A stretch of 64,000 bases of DNA, taken from contig CAAGKM010000015.1 of the NCBI GenBank assembly GCA_900770395.1, forward strand, positions 94,330 to 158,329, read 5' to 3'. The DNA is from an uncultured Prevotella sp. (GTDB lineage Bacteria > Bacteroidota > Bacteroidia > Bacteroidales > Bacteroidaceae). This document shows positions 1 to 7,529 of this stretch, piece by piece. Within the stretch, counting starts at the first letter, position 1. Every line of letters begins with the position of its first letter. The translations under genes were made by a program, and so were the position numbers. The notes under the pieces were generated by a model, which was not told the origin of the DNA, made no database searches, and worked only from the letters and a program-made list of their open reading frames with translations.

Positions 1-688
1 TGCCCTCGATGGTGGTCTCGCCGTAGATGGCATCCGACGGCATCGGCTTTGGCATCATGCTGCGTGGTATGGTGAAGAGCCTCAGCAGCTCGTCGTCCCA
101 GTCGAGAGTGTGGATGTTGAACAGCAGTGTGCGCGATGCGTTGGTGTAGTCGGTGGCATGACACTGCCCGTTGGTGAGCCTCCATACCAGCCATGAGTCG
201 ATGGTGCCCATGAGCAGGTCGCCCTGCTCTGCCGCGCTGCGTGCTCCCTCCACGTTGTCGAGAATCCATTTCACGCCGCTGGCAGAGAAATACGGGTCGA
301 TAAGCAGTCCCGTCTTCTCTCTCACCATGTCGCCGTAGCCCTCGTTCTTCAGACGGTTGCACAGCTCCTCGCCGCGTGTGCATTGCCACACCACGGCATT
401 GCATACCGGCTTGCCGCTTGTCTTGCTCCACACCACTGCGGTCTCACGCTGGTTGGTGATGGCGAGCGAGTAGTCGTTGGCTGCGGTGTCCTCGCCATCA
501 AGCAGCTGGCTCACAGCCGTAATCATGTTGTTGTAAATCTCCTCTGCGTCGTGCTCCACCCAACCTGTTTGGGGATAGTATTGCTTGTGTGCCACGTTCA
601 CGCGGCGCACCATCTCGCAATGCTCGCTGAACAGCATCGCCTTGGTTGCCGATGTGCTCTGGTCGATAGCTATAATATAGGTTGCCAT
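1..688 (-). CDS. FGGY-family carbohydrate kinase, glycerol-kinase-like (3' end outside window)
   Basis: N-terminal 229 residues of an FGGY sugar/polyol kinase, translated here from the complementary strand; the C-terminal lobe lies outside the window. The closest family by eye is glycerol kinase: the segments AITNQRETAVVW, NAVVWQC, LLIDPYFS and DYTNASRTLLFNIHTLDWD are nearly those of GlpK. The phosphate-binding loop reads AIDQSTSATKAM, where typical GlpK has DQGTTSSR, so the substrate may differ (glycerol, dihydroxyacetone or another ketose). It starts 11 bases after the stop of the transketolase C-section gene and is probably the third gene of that operon. That context suggests a sugar or triose salvage role. 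The catalytic aspartate region is not in view. Confidence 0.85.
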   Translation of the reverse strand, partial: MATYIIAIDQSTSATKAMLFSEHCEMVRRVNVAHKQYYPQTGWVEHDAEEIYNNMITAVSQLLDGEDTAANDYSLAITNQRETAVVWSKTSGKPVCNAVVWQCTRGEELCNRLKNEGYGDMVREKTGLLIDPYFSASGVKWILDNVEGARSAAEQGDLLMGTIDSWLVWRLTNGQCHATDYTNASRTLLFNIHTLDWDDELLRLFTIPRSMMPKPMPSDAIYGETTIEG

Positions 689-699
689 AGGCAGGGTGT

Positions 700-1623
700 T
701 TATTTGATGAAGTCAAGTGCGCTTTTCACTATACCCTCGGCATTCAGACCGTAGTGGGCGAATATCTCTGCCGAGTTGCCGTGAACCACGTTCTCGTCGG
801 GTATTCCCAGAATTCTCACAGGAACAGGATGCTCCGACAGAATCTCAGTCACCATTGCTCCAAGACCGCCGTACTGGCTGTGCTCCTCAACGGTGATGAT
901 GCGCCCTGTCTCCCTGGCTGCCTTCAGGATTGCCTCCTTGTCGCATGGCTTGATGCTTGCCATGTCGAGCACTCTTGCGTTGATGCCCTGCTTGCGCAGC
1001 TCAAGTCCTGCCTGATAAGCGTGATACACAGTCTCGCCTGTGCCGATGATTGTCAGGTCGGTGCCGTCGAGCAGCTGTTTTGCCTTGCCTATTGCAAATT
1101 CAAAGTCGTCGTTCTCATAAACATCTGGCACAGCGGCTCTGCCCACTCTCACATATACAGGATGCGGATAGTCCACAAGCAGCTTCACTAATTTGCGTGT
1201 CTGACGTGCGTCGCAGGGCAGCACAATGTGCATTCCGGGGAAGGTGCGCAGCACCGCCATGTCGTGAAGGCTGTGGTGAGTTGCGCCCAGTGCGCCGTAT
1301 GCCACGCCGCCGCTCACGCCAAGTATCTTCACGTTGTTCTCGCTGTATGCAAGGTCAACCTTCACCTGCTCCAGGCTGCGTGCCACATAGAAACAGGCAG
1401 GACCGCATACAAACACCTTCTTGCCGCTGTGGGCAAGTCCGGCAGAGATGCCTACTGCATCCTGTTCGGCGATGCCGCACTCCACGAACTGCTCGGGAAG
1501 CGCATCGGCAAAATCATTCAGGGTAACAGAGCCACGGGCATCGGTGGTCACTGCTATGATATCTTTATCTTCACGCGCCAGCTCAAGCAGAGTGTCGGTG
1601 AAACTCTTTCGACATGCTATCAT
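700..1623 (-). CDS. Transketolase, C-terminal section (split subunit)
   Basis: 307-residue protein with the pyrimidine-binding and C-terminal domains of transketolase, the half that follows the thiamine-diphosphate pyrophosphate domain in the one-chain enzyme. Visible motifs are the catalytic-glutamate segment ECGIAEQDAVG (Glu about residue 53), GVAYGALGATHHSLHDMAVLRTFPGMHIVLPCDA, and a C-terminal domain from about residue 185. The partner half is encoded 21 bases upstream on the same strand, and the kinase gene follows 11 bases downstream. Two-chain transketolases occur both in central metabolism and in dedicated pathways such as apulose-4-phosphate transketolase AptA/AptB; the sequence alone does not tell which this is. 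Confidence 0.9.
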   Translation of the reverse strand: MIACRKSFTDTLLELAREDKDIIAVTTDARGSVTLNDFADALPEQFVECGIAEQDAVGISAGLAHSGKKVFVCGPACFYVARSLEQVKVDLAYSENNVKILGVSGGVAYGALGATHHSLHDMAVLRTFPGMHIVLPCDARQTRKLVKLLVDYPHPVYVRVGRAAVPDVYENDDFEFAIGKAKQLLDGTDLTIIGTGETVYHAYQAGLELRKQGINARVLDMASIKPCDKEAILKAARETGRIITVEEHSQYGGLGAMVTEILSEHPVPVRILGIPDENVVHGNSAEIFAHYGLNAEGIVKSALDFIK

Positions 1624-1644
1624 AATATATATAAGTAATGTAGA

Positions 1645-2478
1645 TTAGTTGTTTTCCAATTGTGCTATTCTCTCTGATATCTCCTTAATCGCAGTCTCAT
1701 ACTGCTCGGCGCTGGGCACTCCGTGGTGCCACTTTGCCACATTCTCCATATACGACACACCCTTGCCTTTTGTTGTGTTGGAGATGAGCAGGTGCGGACG
1801 GTGGTTGCTGTAGTCAATGCCGTTGAAGGTAGCAACGATGTCTTCTATCTCGTCACCGTTCATCTCCTTCACGTCCCAGCCGAATGCCGTCCAGCGGTCG
1901 CGTATGCTGTCGAGCGACATCACGTTCTCGGTGTTGCCGCTAATCTGCAGGTGGTTGCGGTCGATGATTGCCACGAGGTTGTCCAGCTTGTAATGGCTTG
2001 CAGCCATTGCTGCCTCATAGATAGAGCCCTCGCCCTGCTCGCCGTCGCCCATCAGCACGTATGTCTTGTAGTCTTTCTTGTCCATCTTCGCAGCTATCGA
2101 CATGCCCACGCCGATTGACAGACCGTGACCCAGTGCGCCTGTGTTCACCTCGATGCCCGGCACCTCGATTGTTGGGTGACCTGACAGTATTGACTTATAC
2201 TTGCCTAATGTCTCCAGCACTCCGGGAGCGATGAAGCCTTTCGACTCTAAAGTTACATAGAGTGACTCCACACAGTGACCCTTGCTCAGAACAAAGCGGT
2301 CGCGGTTCTCATCCTTTGGCGCATCGGCATTGACACGCATAACCTCATGATACAGTACGGTCATCACATTCAAGCATGACAGGTCGCCGCCTATATGCCC
2401 AGCCTTGGCATTATAGACAATCTCCATCAGACGCTTGCGGTTTTTCTCTGATTGCAGTTTAAGTTTTTGTATTTCCAT
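1645..2478 (-). CDS. Transketolase, N-terminal section (split subunit)
   Basis: 277-residue thiamine-diphosphate-binding half of transketolase. It has the motif SKGH (residues 65-68), TGALGHGLSIGVG (113-125) and the cofactor/magnesium signature GDG at 144-146 followed about 20-30 residues later by asparagines 167 and 175. It should pair with the adjacent C-section to transfer two-carbon ketol units between sugar phosphates in the cytoplasm. First gene of a probable three-gene operon with the C-section and an FGGY kinase. No clear TAnnTTTG promoter was seen in the roughly 250 bases upstream. Confidence 0.9.
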   Translation of the reverse strand: MEIQKLKLQSEKNRKRLMEIVYNAKAGHIGGDLSCLNVMTVLYHEVMRVNADAPKDENRDRFVLSKGHCVESLYVTLESKGFIAPGVLETLGKYKSILSGHPTIEVPGIEVNTGALGHGLSIGVGMSIAAKMDKKDYKTYVLMGDGEQGEGSIYEAAMAASHYKLDNLVAIIDRNHLQISGNTENVMSLDSIRDRWTAFGWDVKEMNGDEIEDIVATFNGIDYSNHRPHLLISNTTKGKGVSYMENVAKWHHGVPSAEQYETAIKEISERIAQLENN

Positions 2479-2727
2479 AAATACCTACATTAATTTGTTT
2501 TGCAATTATTTTATTTTTAGTAATTTGTCTTGCTGTTATTTCGTTTCACACTAAGGCACTTTTTACCTTAGACTGTTATAATGACGTTTTCGTTTTGTTA
2601 TTGTACTGCCATTTTATATATTAAATTAATGCTCGTGTGTGCGAGGTTTTTTAATATGATTTTGAATATTTAGTTAGTGAGTTTTATTCTGTCAACAGGT
2701 AAAAAACATTAAATTTGTTCTCTTTAT

Positions 2728-2758
2728 TTTGCATTGTCCCCGTTTATTCGTAACTTTG
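2728..2758 (+). promoter_or_regulatory. Bacteroidetes-type promoter of ftsY
   Basis: TTTG at 2728-2731, 19-base spacer, TAACTTTG at 2751-2758. Transcription should start near 2764, which rules out the upstream ATG at 2734 and fixes the ftsY start at 2776. Confidence 0.8.
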
Positions 2759-2775
2759 TACAAAAATATTGCAAT

Positions 2776-3729
2776 ATGGGATTTTTTGGATTTTTTAATA
2801 AGGAGAAAAAGGAAACGCTCGATAAGGGACTGGAGAAGACCAAGACCAGCGTTTTCGATAAGATTGCGCGCGCCGTTGCCGGTAAGAGCAAGGTGGATGA
2901 TGAGGTGCTCGACAATCTGGAGGAGGTACTGATAACAAGTGATGTGGGAGTGGACACCACTCTTAAGATTATTGAGCGCATCGAGGCTCGCGTGGCTCGC
3001 GATAAGTATGTGAGTACAAGTGAACTGAATGGTATTCTGCGCGATGAGATTGCAGCATTGCTTTCGGAAAACAATACCGGCGACAATGAGTCGTGGGACT
3101 TCCCCACTGACCATAAGCCATACGTGATTCTCGTTGTTGGAGTGAACGGAGTAGGCAAGACCACAACCATAGGCAAGCTGGCATGGCAGTTCAAGCAGGC
3201 TGGTAAGAAGGTTTATCTTGGTGCTGCTGATACATTCCGCGCAGCAGCCGTGGAGCAGATTTGCGTCTGGGGCGAGCGTGTAGGGGTGCCCGTGATAAAG
3301 CAGCAGATGGGTGCCGACCCTGCAAGTGTGGCGTTCGATACGCTTAGCAGTGCAAAGGCAAACGGTGCCGATGTGGTGATAATTGATACCGCAGGCCGTC
3401 TGCACAACAAGGTTGGACTGATGAACGAGCTGAAGAAGATTAAGGATGTAATGAAGAAAGTGATGCCCGAGGCTCCCGATGAGGTGATGCTCGTGCTCGA
3501 TGGCTCCACTGGTCAGAATGCCTTTGAGCAGGCAAAGCAGTTTGCTGCAGTAACAACAATATCATCGCTTGCCATCACAAAGCTTGACGGCACAGCCAAG
3601 GGCGGTGTGGTGATAGGTATCAGTGACCAGCTGAAGGTGCCTGTGAAGTATATCGGACTGGGCGAGGGTATGACCGACCTGCAGCTGTTCGACAAGCGTC
3701 AGTTTGTGGACTCGCTTTTCAAGAGTTAG
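2776..3729 (+). CDS. ftsY: Signal recognition particle receptor FtsY
   Basis: 317-residue SRP-family GTPase. The N-domain helical bundle occupies about residues 1-100, and the NG GTPase domain follows with GVNGVGKTT (122-130), DTFRAAA (152-158), DTAGR (204-208), TKLDGTAKGG (268-277) and the closing GEGMTDLQLFD. It docks SRP-ribosome complexes at the inner membrane and hands nascent membrane proteins to the Sec translocon. The acidic A-domain of E. coli FtsY is absent, as is usual in Bacteroidetes. The start MGFFGFF was chosen because the -7 box at 2751-2758 lies downstream of the longer candidate start. Confidence 0.96.
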   Translation: MGFFGFFNKEKKETLDKGLEKTKTSVFDKIARAVAGKSKVDDEVLDNLEEVLITSDVGVDTTLKIIERIEARVARDKYVSTSELNGILRDEIAALLSENNTGDNESWDFPTDHKPYVILVVGVNGVGKTTTIGKLAWQFKQAGKKVYLGAADTFRAAAVEQICVWGERVGVPVIKQQMGADPASVAFDTLSSAKANGADVVIIDTAGRLHNKVGLMNELKKIKDVMKKVMPEAPDEVMLVLDGSTGQNAFEQAKQFAAVTTISSLAITKLDGTAKGGVVIGISDQLKVPVKYIGLGEGMTDLQLFDKRQFVDSLFKS

Positions 3730-3743
3730 GGAGTGAAACTTTA

Positions 3744-3853
3744 GGCACGGATTACACGGAAAACACGGATTACTGAAAGAATCTGTGACCGCAAAGCTGA
3801 TGAACTCTTATAAAAAGAGAGCAATGTGTGAGTAAATCCGTGTAATCCGTGCC
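3744..3853. repeat. Perfect 17-base inverted repeat (ACGGATTACACGGA type)
   Basis: Arms 3744-3760 and 3837-3853 are exact reverse complements, separated by 76 bases. A further partial direct copy (ACACGGATTAC) sits at 3763-3773 next to the left arm. It lies between ftsY and rimO on the same strand. There is no T-run, so it does not look like an ordinary terminator. Confidence 0.75.
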
Positions 3854-3900
3854 CCAAAAAGAGGTGCAGCCGAGACTGCGAAACTTAAATTCTTTTCTGA

Positions 3901-5199
3901 ATGAAAAAGAAAACCATCGACATAATAACCTTAGGGTGTTCTAAAAATCTTGTTGACAGCGAGACGATTATGACACTCTTTGAGCAAAACGGATATAAGT
4001 GTACCCATGACAGTGAGCAGCCCGAGGGCGACATCGTGGTGGTGAACACCTGCGGATTTATTGAGGATGCCAAGCAGGAGAGCATCGACACGATACTTGA
4101 GCTGGCACAGGCAAAGGATGAGGGCATGATAGAGCAGCTGTATGTCATGGGCTGTCTGTCGCAGCGCTACCGTGAGGAGCTTAAGGCGGAAATTCCGCAG
4201 GTGGACCGCTGGTATGGAAAGTTTGACTATAAGCAGCTCATCACCGACCTTGCCGCTGACAATGCGACAACATGCAGCGGAGTGAGACACATAACAACCC
4301 CAAAGCATTACGCATATATTAAAATCAGTGAGGGATGCGACCGTCACTGCGCCTATTGTGCAATACCGATTATGACGGGCCGTCACGTCAGCCGTCCGAT
4401 GGACGAGATACTCGATGAGGTGAGAATGCTTGTGGCAAATGGCACAAGAGAGTTTCAGGTGATAGCCCAGGAGTTGACATACTACGGTGTGGACATCAAC
4501 GGCAAGCAGGGTATTGATGAGCTTATCGACCGCATGGCGCAGATAGAGGGTGTGGAGTGGATAAGGCTGCACTATGCTTATCCCGCACATTTCCCATGGA
4601 ACCTGTTAGAGGTGATGAACAAGCACAAGAATGTGTGCAAGTATCTTGACATAGCATTGCAGCACATTTCGGACAATATGCTGAGCCGCATGCGCCGCAA
4701 TGTCAGCAAGGATGACACCTATAAACTGATTGAGCGAATGCGCCGTGAAGTGCCTGGAATACATCTGCGCACAACACTGATGGTGGGATTTCCCGGTGAG
4801 ACGGATGAGGACTTCAACGAGCTTGTGGAGTTTGTGAAGTGGGCGCGCTTTGAACGTATGGGTGCCTTTGCCTACAGCGAGGAGGAAGGCACATACTCAG
4901 CCGACAACTATAAGGATGATGTGCCTGCCGAGGTGAAGCAGAAGAGGCTTGACAAGCTTATGCGCATACAGCAACGCATAAGCGGAGAGATAGAGGCGGA
5001 GAAAGTGGGCAAGACCATGCGTGTGGTAATCGACCGCATTGAGGGTGACTACTATATAGGACGCACGGAGTTCTGCTCACCAGAGGTAGACCCTGAGGTG
5101 CTCATCCCAATAGGAGAAAAAGAACTGCAAATAGGTGCTTTCTATAATGCGAGAATTACCGACTCAGAGGATTTCGACCTCTATGCAGTCATTTTATAA
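3901..5199 (+). CDS. rimO: Ribosomal protein S12 methylthiotransferase RimO
   Basis: 432-residue radical-SAM methylthiotransferase that thiolates the conserved aspartate of ribosomal protein S12. The N-terminal UPF0004 domain supplies cluster cysteines C13 (LGCSKN), C51 (VNTCGF) and C85 (MGCLSQ). The radical-SAM motif is CDRHCAYC (C146, C150, C153). A TRAM domain closes the chain (about 365-432). Length and motif order are those of RimO rather than MiaB. It stands alone between ftsY and the HU genes; no strong promoter was picked out in the preceding 170 bases. Confidence 0.95.
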   Translation: MKKKTIDIITLGCSKNLVDSETIMTLFEQNGYKCTHDSEQPEGDIVVVNTCGFIEDAKQESIDTILELAQAKDEGMIEQLYVMGCLSQRYREELKAEIPQVDRWYGKFDYKQLITDLAADNATTCSGVRHITTPKHYAYIKISEGCDRHCAYCAIPIMTGRHVSRPMDEILDEVRMLVANGTREFQVIAQELTYYGVDINGKQGIDELIDRMAQIEGVEWIRLHYAYPAHFPWNLLEVMNKHKNVCKYLDIALQHISDNMLSRMRRNVSKDDTYKLIERMRREVPGIHLRTTLMVGFPGETDEDFNELVEFVKWARFERMGAFAYSEEEGTYSADNYKDDVPAEVKQKRLDKLMRIQQRISGEIEAEKVGKTMRVVIDRIEGDYYIGRTEFCSPEVDPEVLIPIGEKELQIGAFYNARITDSEDFDLYAVIL

Positions 5200-5217
5200 C
5201 CAAGCAACATACTCTCT

Positions 5218-5499
5218 ATGAACAACAAGGAATTTATAAGCGAACTTTCCGTAAGGATGGGATATTCACCTGCTGAGACACAGCGGATGGTTGTCTCTGT
5301 TATCGATGCCGCAGCAGACTCACTGCAGAATGGTGACACTCTTACTGTGCCTAATTTCGGAACGTTCGACGTGAAGAAGAAGATGGAGCGCATTATAGTA
5401 AATCCTGCCACACAGCAGCGTATGCTTGTGCCCCCGAAGCTGGTGCTTGGGTTTAAGGCTGTGCCACGGTTGAAAGATAAAATCAAAGGAGGAAAGTGA
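5218..5499 (+). CDS. HU-family DNA-binding protein
   Basis: 93-residue HU/IHF-fold protein: N-terminal helices (FISELSVRMGYSPAETQRMV), then TVPNFGTFDVKKK and a beta-arm region ending in VLGFKAVPRLKDKI. It binds and bends DNA without strong sequence preference. It starts 18 bases after rimO and its stop overlaps the start of the next HU-like gene (TGATG), so both are probably translated from one mRNA and may form a heterodimer. That pairing is inferred from coupling, not shown. Confidence 0.9.
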   Translation: MNNKEFISELSVRMGYSPAETQRMVVSVIDAAADSLQNGDTLTVPNFGTFDVKKKMERIIVNPATQQRMLVPPKLVLGFKAVPRLKDKIKGGK

Positions 5500-6737
5500 T
5501 GGGAAAGATTTCGTTTTATGAGATGGCGCGTGTGCTTGTGGAGCATAATGGGCTCGAGCCAAACATTGCCAACGAGTTTGTCAAGACTATGTTTGACATC
5601 ATTCAGGAGCGCCTCACCATTGATCAGCAGGTGAAAGTGAAAGGACTTGGCACCTTTAAGATAGTGGAGGTGGAACCACGTGAGAGCATCAATGTAAACA
5701 CTGGTGAGCGTATACTGATAGAGGGACATTCTAAGATATCATTCACTCCTGATTCTACGATGAAGGAGTTGATAAATAAGCCATTCTCACAGTTTGAGAC
5801 GGTGGTGCTTAACGATGGAGTCAACTTTGAGGATGCTAAAACAGAGGAGCAGCCGCAGGTTGAGGCTGGGCAGTCTGTTGTTGATGAAGTACAATCTACA
5901 GTTGCTGAAGAGCCAGAACTCCCCGTTGTCGTTGAGGAAGAGGCTCCAGTTGTAATTGAGGAAGAGACTCCTGTTGTCGCTGAAAAAGAGGTTTCTGCGG
6001 TTGTTGAAAAAGAGGTTTCTGCGGTTGTTGAAAAAGAATCTCCGGCAGTTGTTGAGGAAGAGCCTCCGGTGGTCGTTGAGGAGCCCGAGCCTCCTGTGGT
6101 TAAAGAAGAACCAGAGGTTGTTGAGGAACGTCCATCTGTCGTTGAGCAGGAAGAGTCGGTCAGTTATGCTGATGAGGAGACTGAGAGCCGTTTGCCGTCA
6201 CACTTCAAACCTGTATTGATACACCTTATATATATTATAGTGGTGGCTGCGCTGGCAGGCTGGGGTGGTTATTGGTATGGTAAAAGCTCTGCTGAAAAGG
6301 AGATAGCTGCCAATAAGGTGGTGCAGGCTCCACGTAAGAGGACTGTAGTGAGAAAGACGGTTATGACTGAGCCTGTGGAGAAGCAAGATACAATGCGTAA
6401 AGATTCTGTAGCTGCTGTTCCCTCAGCTTCAGGTTCTTCTGTGAAAAAAGAAGAGACGAAGGCGGTGGAGAAAACTCCGCAAGATGACTATGCAAAATAT
6501 GCTAAGATGGATGTCAGAGTGCGTACTGGAGCATACGTGATTGTAGGTGAGAAAGGCACCGAGAGGGTTAGGAAAGGTGAGACAGTGGCACATCTTTCGC
6601 GGCGAATCTTAGGTGAAGGCATGGAGTGTTACATCGAGGTGTTCAACAATATCACAGCCGATACGCCTTTGAAAGAGGGACAGGAATTAAAGATACCAGA
6701 ACTGAGACTGAAGAAGAGCCTTCAGCGTAAAAAATAG
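5499..6737 (+). CDS. Membrane-anchored HU-like protein with LysM-like C-terminus
   Basis: 412 residues in four parts: an HU-fold domain (about 1-95; VKVKGLGTFKIVEVEPRES), an acidic Val/Glu/Pro repeat (about 130-220), one transmembrane segment (about 238-257, ending GGYWYGKSS), and a C-terminal LysM-like module (about 343-402, with RKGETVAHLSRRILG and LKEGQELKIP). Topology suggests a cytoplasmic DNA-binding head joined to a periplasmic, possibly peptidoglycan-binding, tail. The ATG at 5499 overlaps the upstream HU stop and follows AGGAGG at 5488-5493, a strong Shine-Dalgarno that is rare in this phylum; the GTG one codon earlier is less likely. HU-domain membrane proteins with SPOR tails are known in Bacteroidetes; here the tail looks like LysM. 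Confidence 0.82.
   Translation: MGKISFYEMARVLVEHNGLEPNIANEFVKTMFDIIQERLTIDQQVKVKGLGTFKIVEVEPRESINVNTGERILIEGHSKISFTPDSTMKELINKPFSQFETVVLNDGVNFEDAKTEEQPQVEAGQSVVDEVQSTVAEEPELPVVVEEEAPVVIEEETPVVAEKEVSAVVEKEVSAVVEKESPAVVEEEPPVVVEEPEPPVVKEEPEVVEERPSVVEQEESVSYADEETESRLPSHFKPVLIHLIYIIVVAALAGWGGYWYGKSSAEKEIAANKVVQAPRKRTVVRKTVMTEPVEKQDTMRKDSVAAVPSASGSSVKKEETKAVEKTPQDDYAKYAKMDVRVRTGAYVIVGEKGTERVRKGETVAHLSRRILGEGMECYIEVFNNITADTPLKEGQELKIPELRLKKSLQRKK
5982..6029 (+). repeat. In-frame 24-base tandem duplication
   Basis: Two exact copies (5982-6005 and 6006-6029) and the start of a third inside the acidic linker of the HU/LysM gene, encoding an EKEVSAVV unit. Being a multiple of three, copy changes would keep the frame. 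Confidence 0.8.
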
Positions 6738-6792
6738 AGAATACTCATGACTTCAGTACCTATGAAATTAATTACTAAAAGATGTGAATTTA

Positions 6793-6824
6793 TTTGTGCA
6801 TGTCATTATTTATAGGTATTTTTG
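6793..6824 (+). promoter_or_regulatory. Promoter of reverse rubrerythrin gene
   Basis: TTTG at 6793-6796, 20-base spacer, TATTTTTG at 6817-6824; start codon 47 bases downstream. Confidence 0.7.
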
Positions 6825-6870
6825 CAGTTGATAAGAATGAATATAGATAACAATTTAAAATTAAAGAACT

Positions 6871-7422
6871 ATGAATAAGAAATTTATCTGTGCCGTTTGC
6901 GGTTACATTCATGAGGGAACAGAGGCTCCCGAGAAGTGTCCTCTTTGTGGTGCTCCTGCATCTAAATTCTCAGAGATGAAAGAGTCTGAGGGTCTGTCAT
7001 TCGAGACAGAGCATGTTATTGGCGTTGCCAAGGGTTGCGATGAGGAGATGATTAAGGACCTCAATGCTCACTTCAACGGTGAGTGTACTGAGGTTGGTAT
7101 GTATCTTGCTATGAGCCGTCAGGCTGATCGCGAGGGCTACCCAGAGATAGCTGAGGCTTTCAAGCGTTATGCTTTTGAGGAGGCTGAGCACGCTTCTAAG
7201 TTTGCTGAGCTCTTGGGCGATGTTGTTTGGGACACCAAGACCAACCTTGAGAAGCGTATGGCTGCTGAGAGCGGTGCTTGCGCTGACAAGTTCCGTATCG
7301 CAAAGAATGCCAAGGCTCAGAACCTTGATGCTATCCACGACACTGTTCATGAGATGGCTAAGGACGAGGCTCGTCACGGTCAGGGCTTCCAGGGGCTCTA
7401 CAACCGTTACTTCAAGAAGTAA
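6871..7422 (+). CDS. Reverse rubrerythrin
   Basis: 183-residue non-heme iron protein that removes hydrogen peroxide and oxygen in anaerobes. The rubredoxin domain comes first (C7, C10, C23, C26: CAVC and CPLC pairs) and the ferritin-like di-iron four-helix domain second (about 45-183), with iron-ligand segments GECTEVGMYLAM, AFEEAEHAS and KDEARHG. This is the reverse of classical rubrerythrin and matches the type known from clostridia. It is a single-gene unit between its own promoter and a strong terminator. Strongly biased, repetitive codon choice suggests high expression. Confidence 0.93.
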   Translation: MNKKFICAVCGYIHEGTEAPEKCPLCGAPASKFSEMKESEGLSFETEHVIGVAKGCDEEMIKDLNAHFNGECTEVGMYLAMSRQADREGYPEIAEAFKRYAFEEAEHASKFAELLGDVVWDTKTNLEKRMAAESGACADKFRIAKNAKAQNLDAIHDTVHEMAKDEARHGQGFQGLYNRYFKK

Positions 7423-7445
7423 TATCGGTTTTATCCCATATAAAT

Positions 7446-7487
7446 AATAATATAAGGTACGTGCGCATGCGCGTACCTTAATTATTA
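7446..7487 (+). terminator. Terminator after reverse rubrerythrin
   Basis: Stem TAAGGTACG (7453-7461) / CGTACCTTA (7472-7480) with a GC-rich loop; the flanking A/T bases extend the pairing and are followed by T-rich sequence. Confidence 0.8.
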
Positions 7488-7529
7488 TATATACACAATA
7501 AAACGACAAAGCGAACGTTTTATAATTAT

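Noticed and set aside
2551..2571. Possible hairpin CTAAGG/CCTTAG upstream of the transketolase operon
   Set aside because: Only six pairs with no supporting signals.
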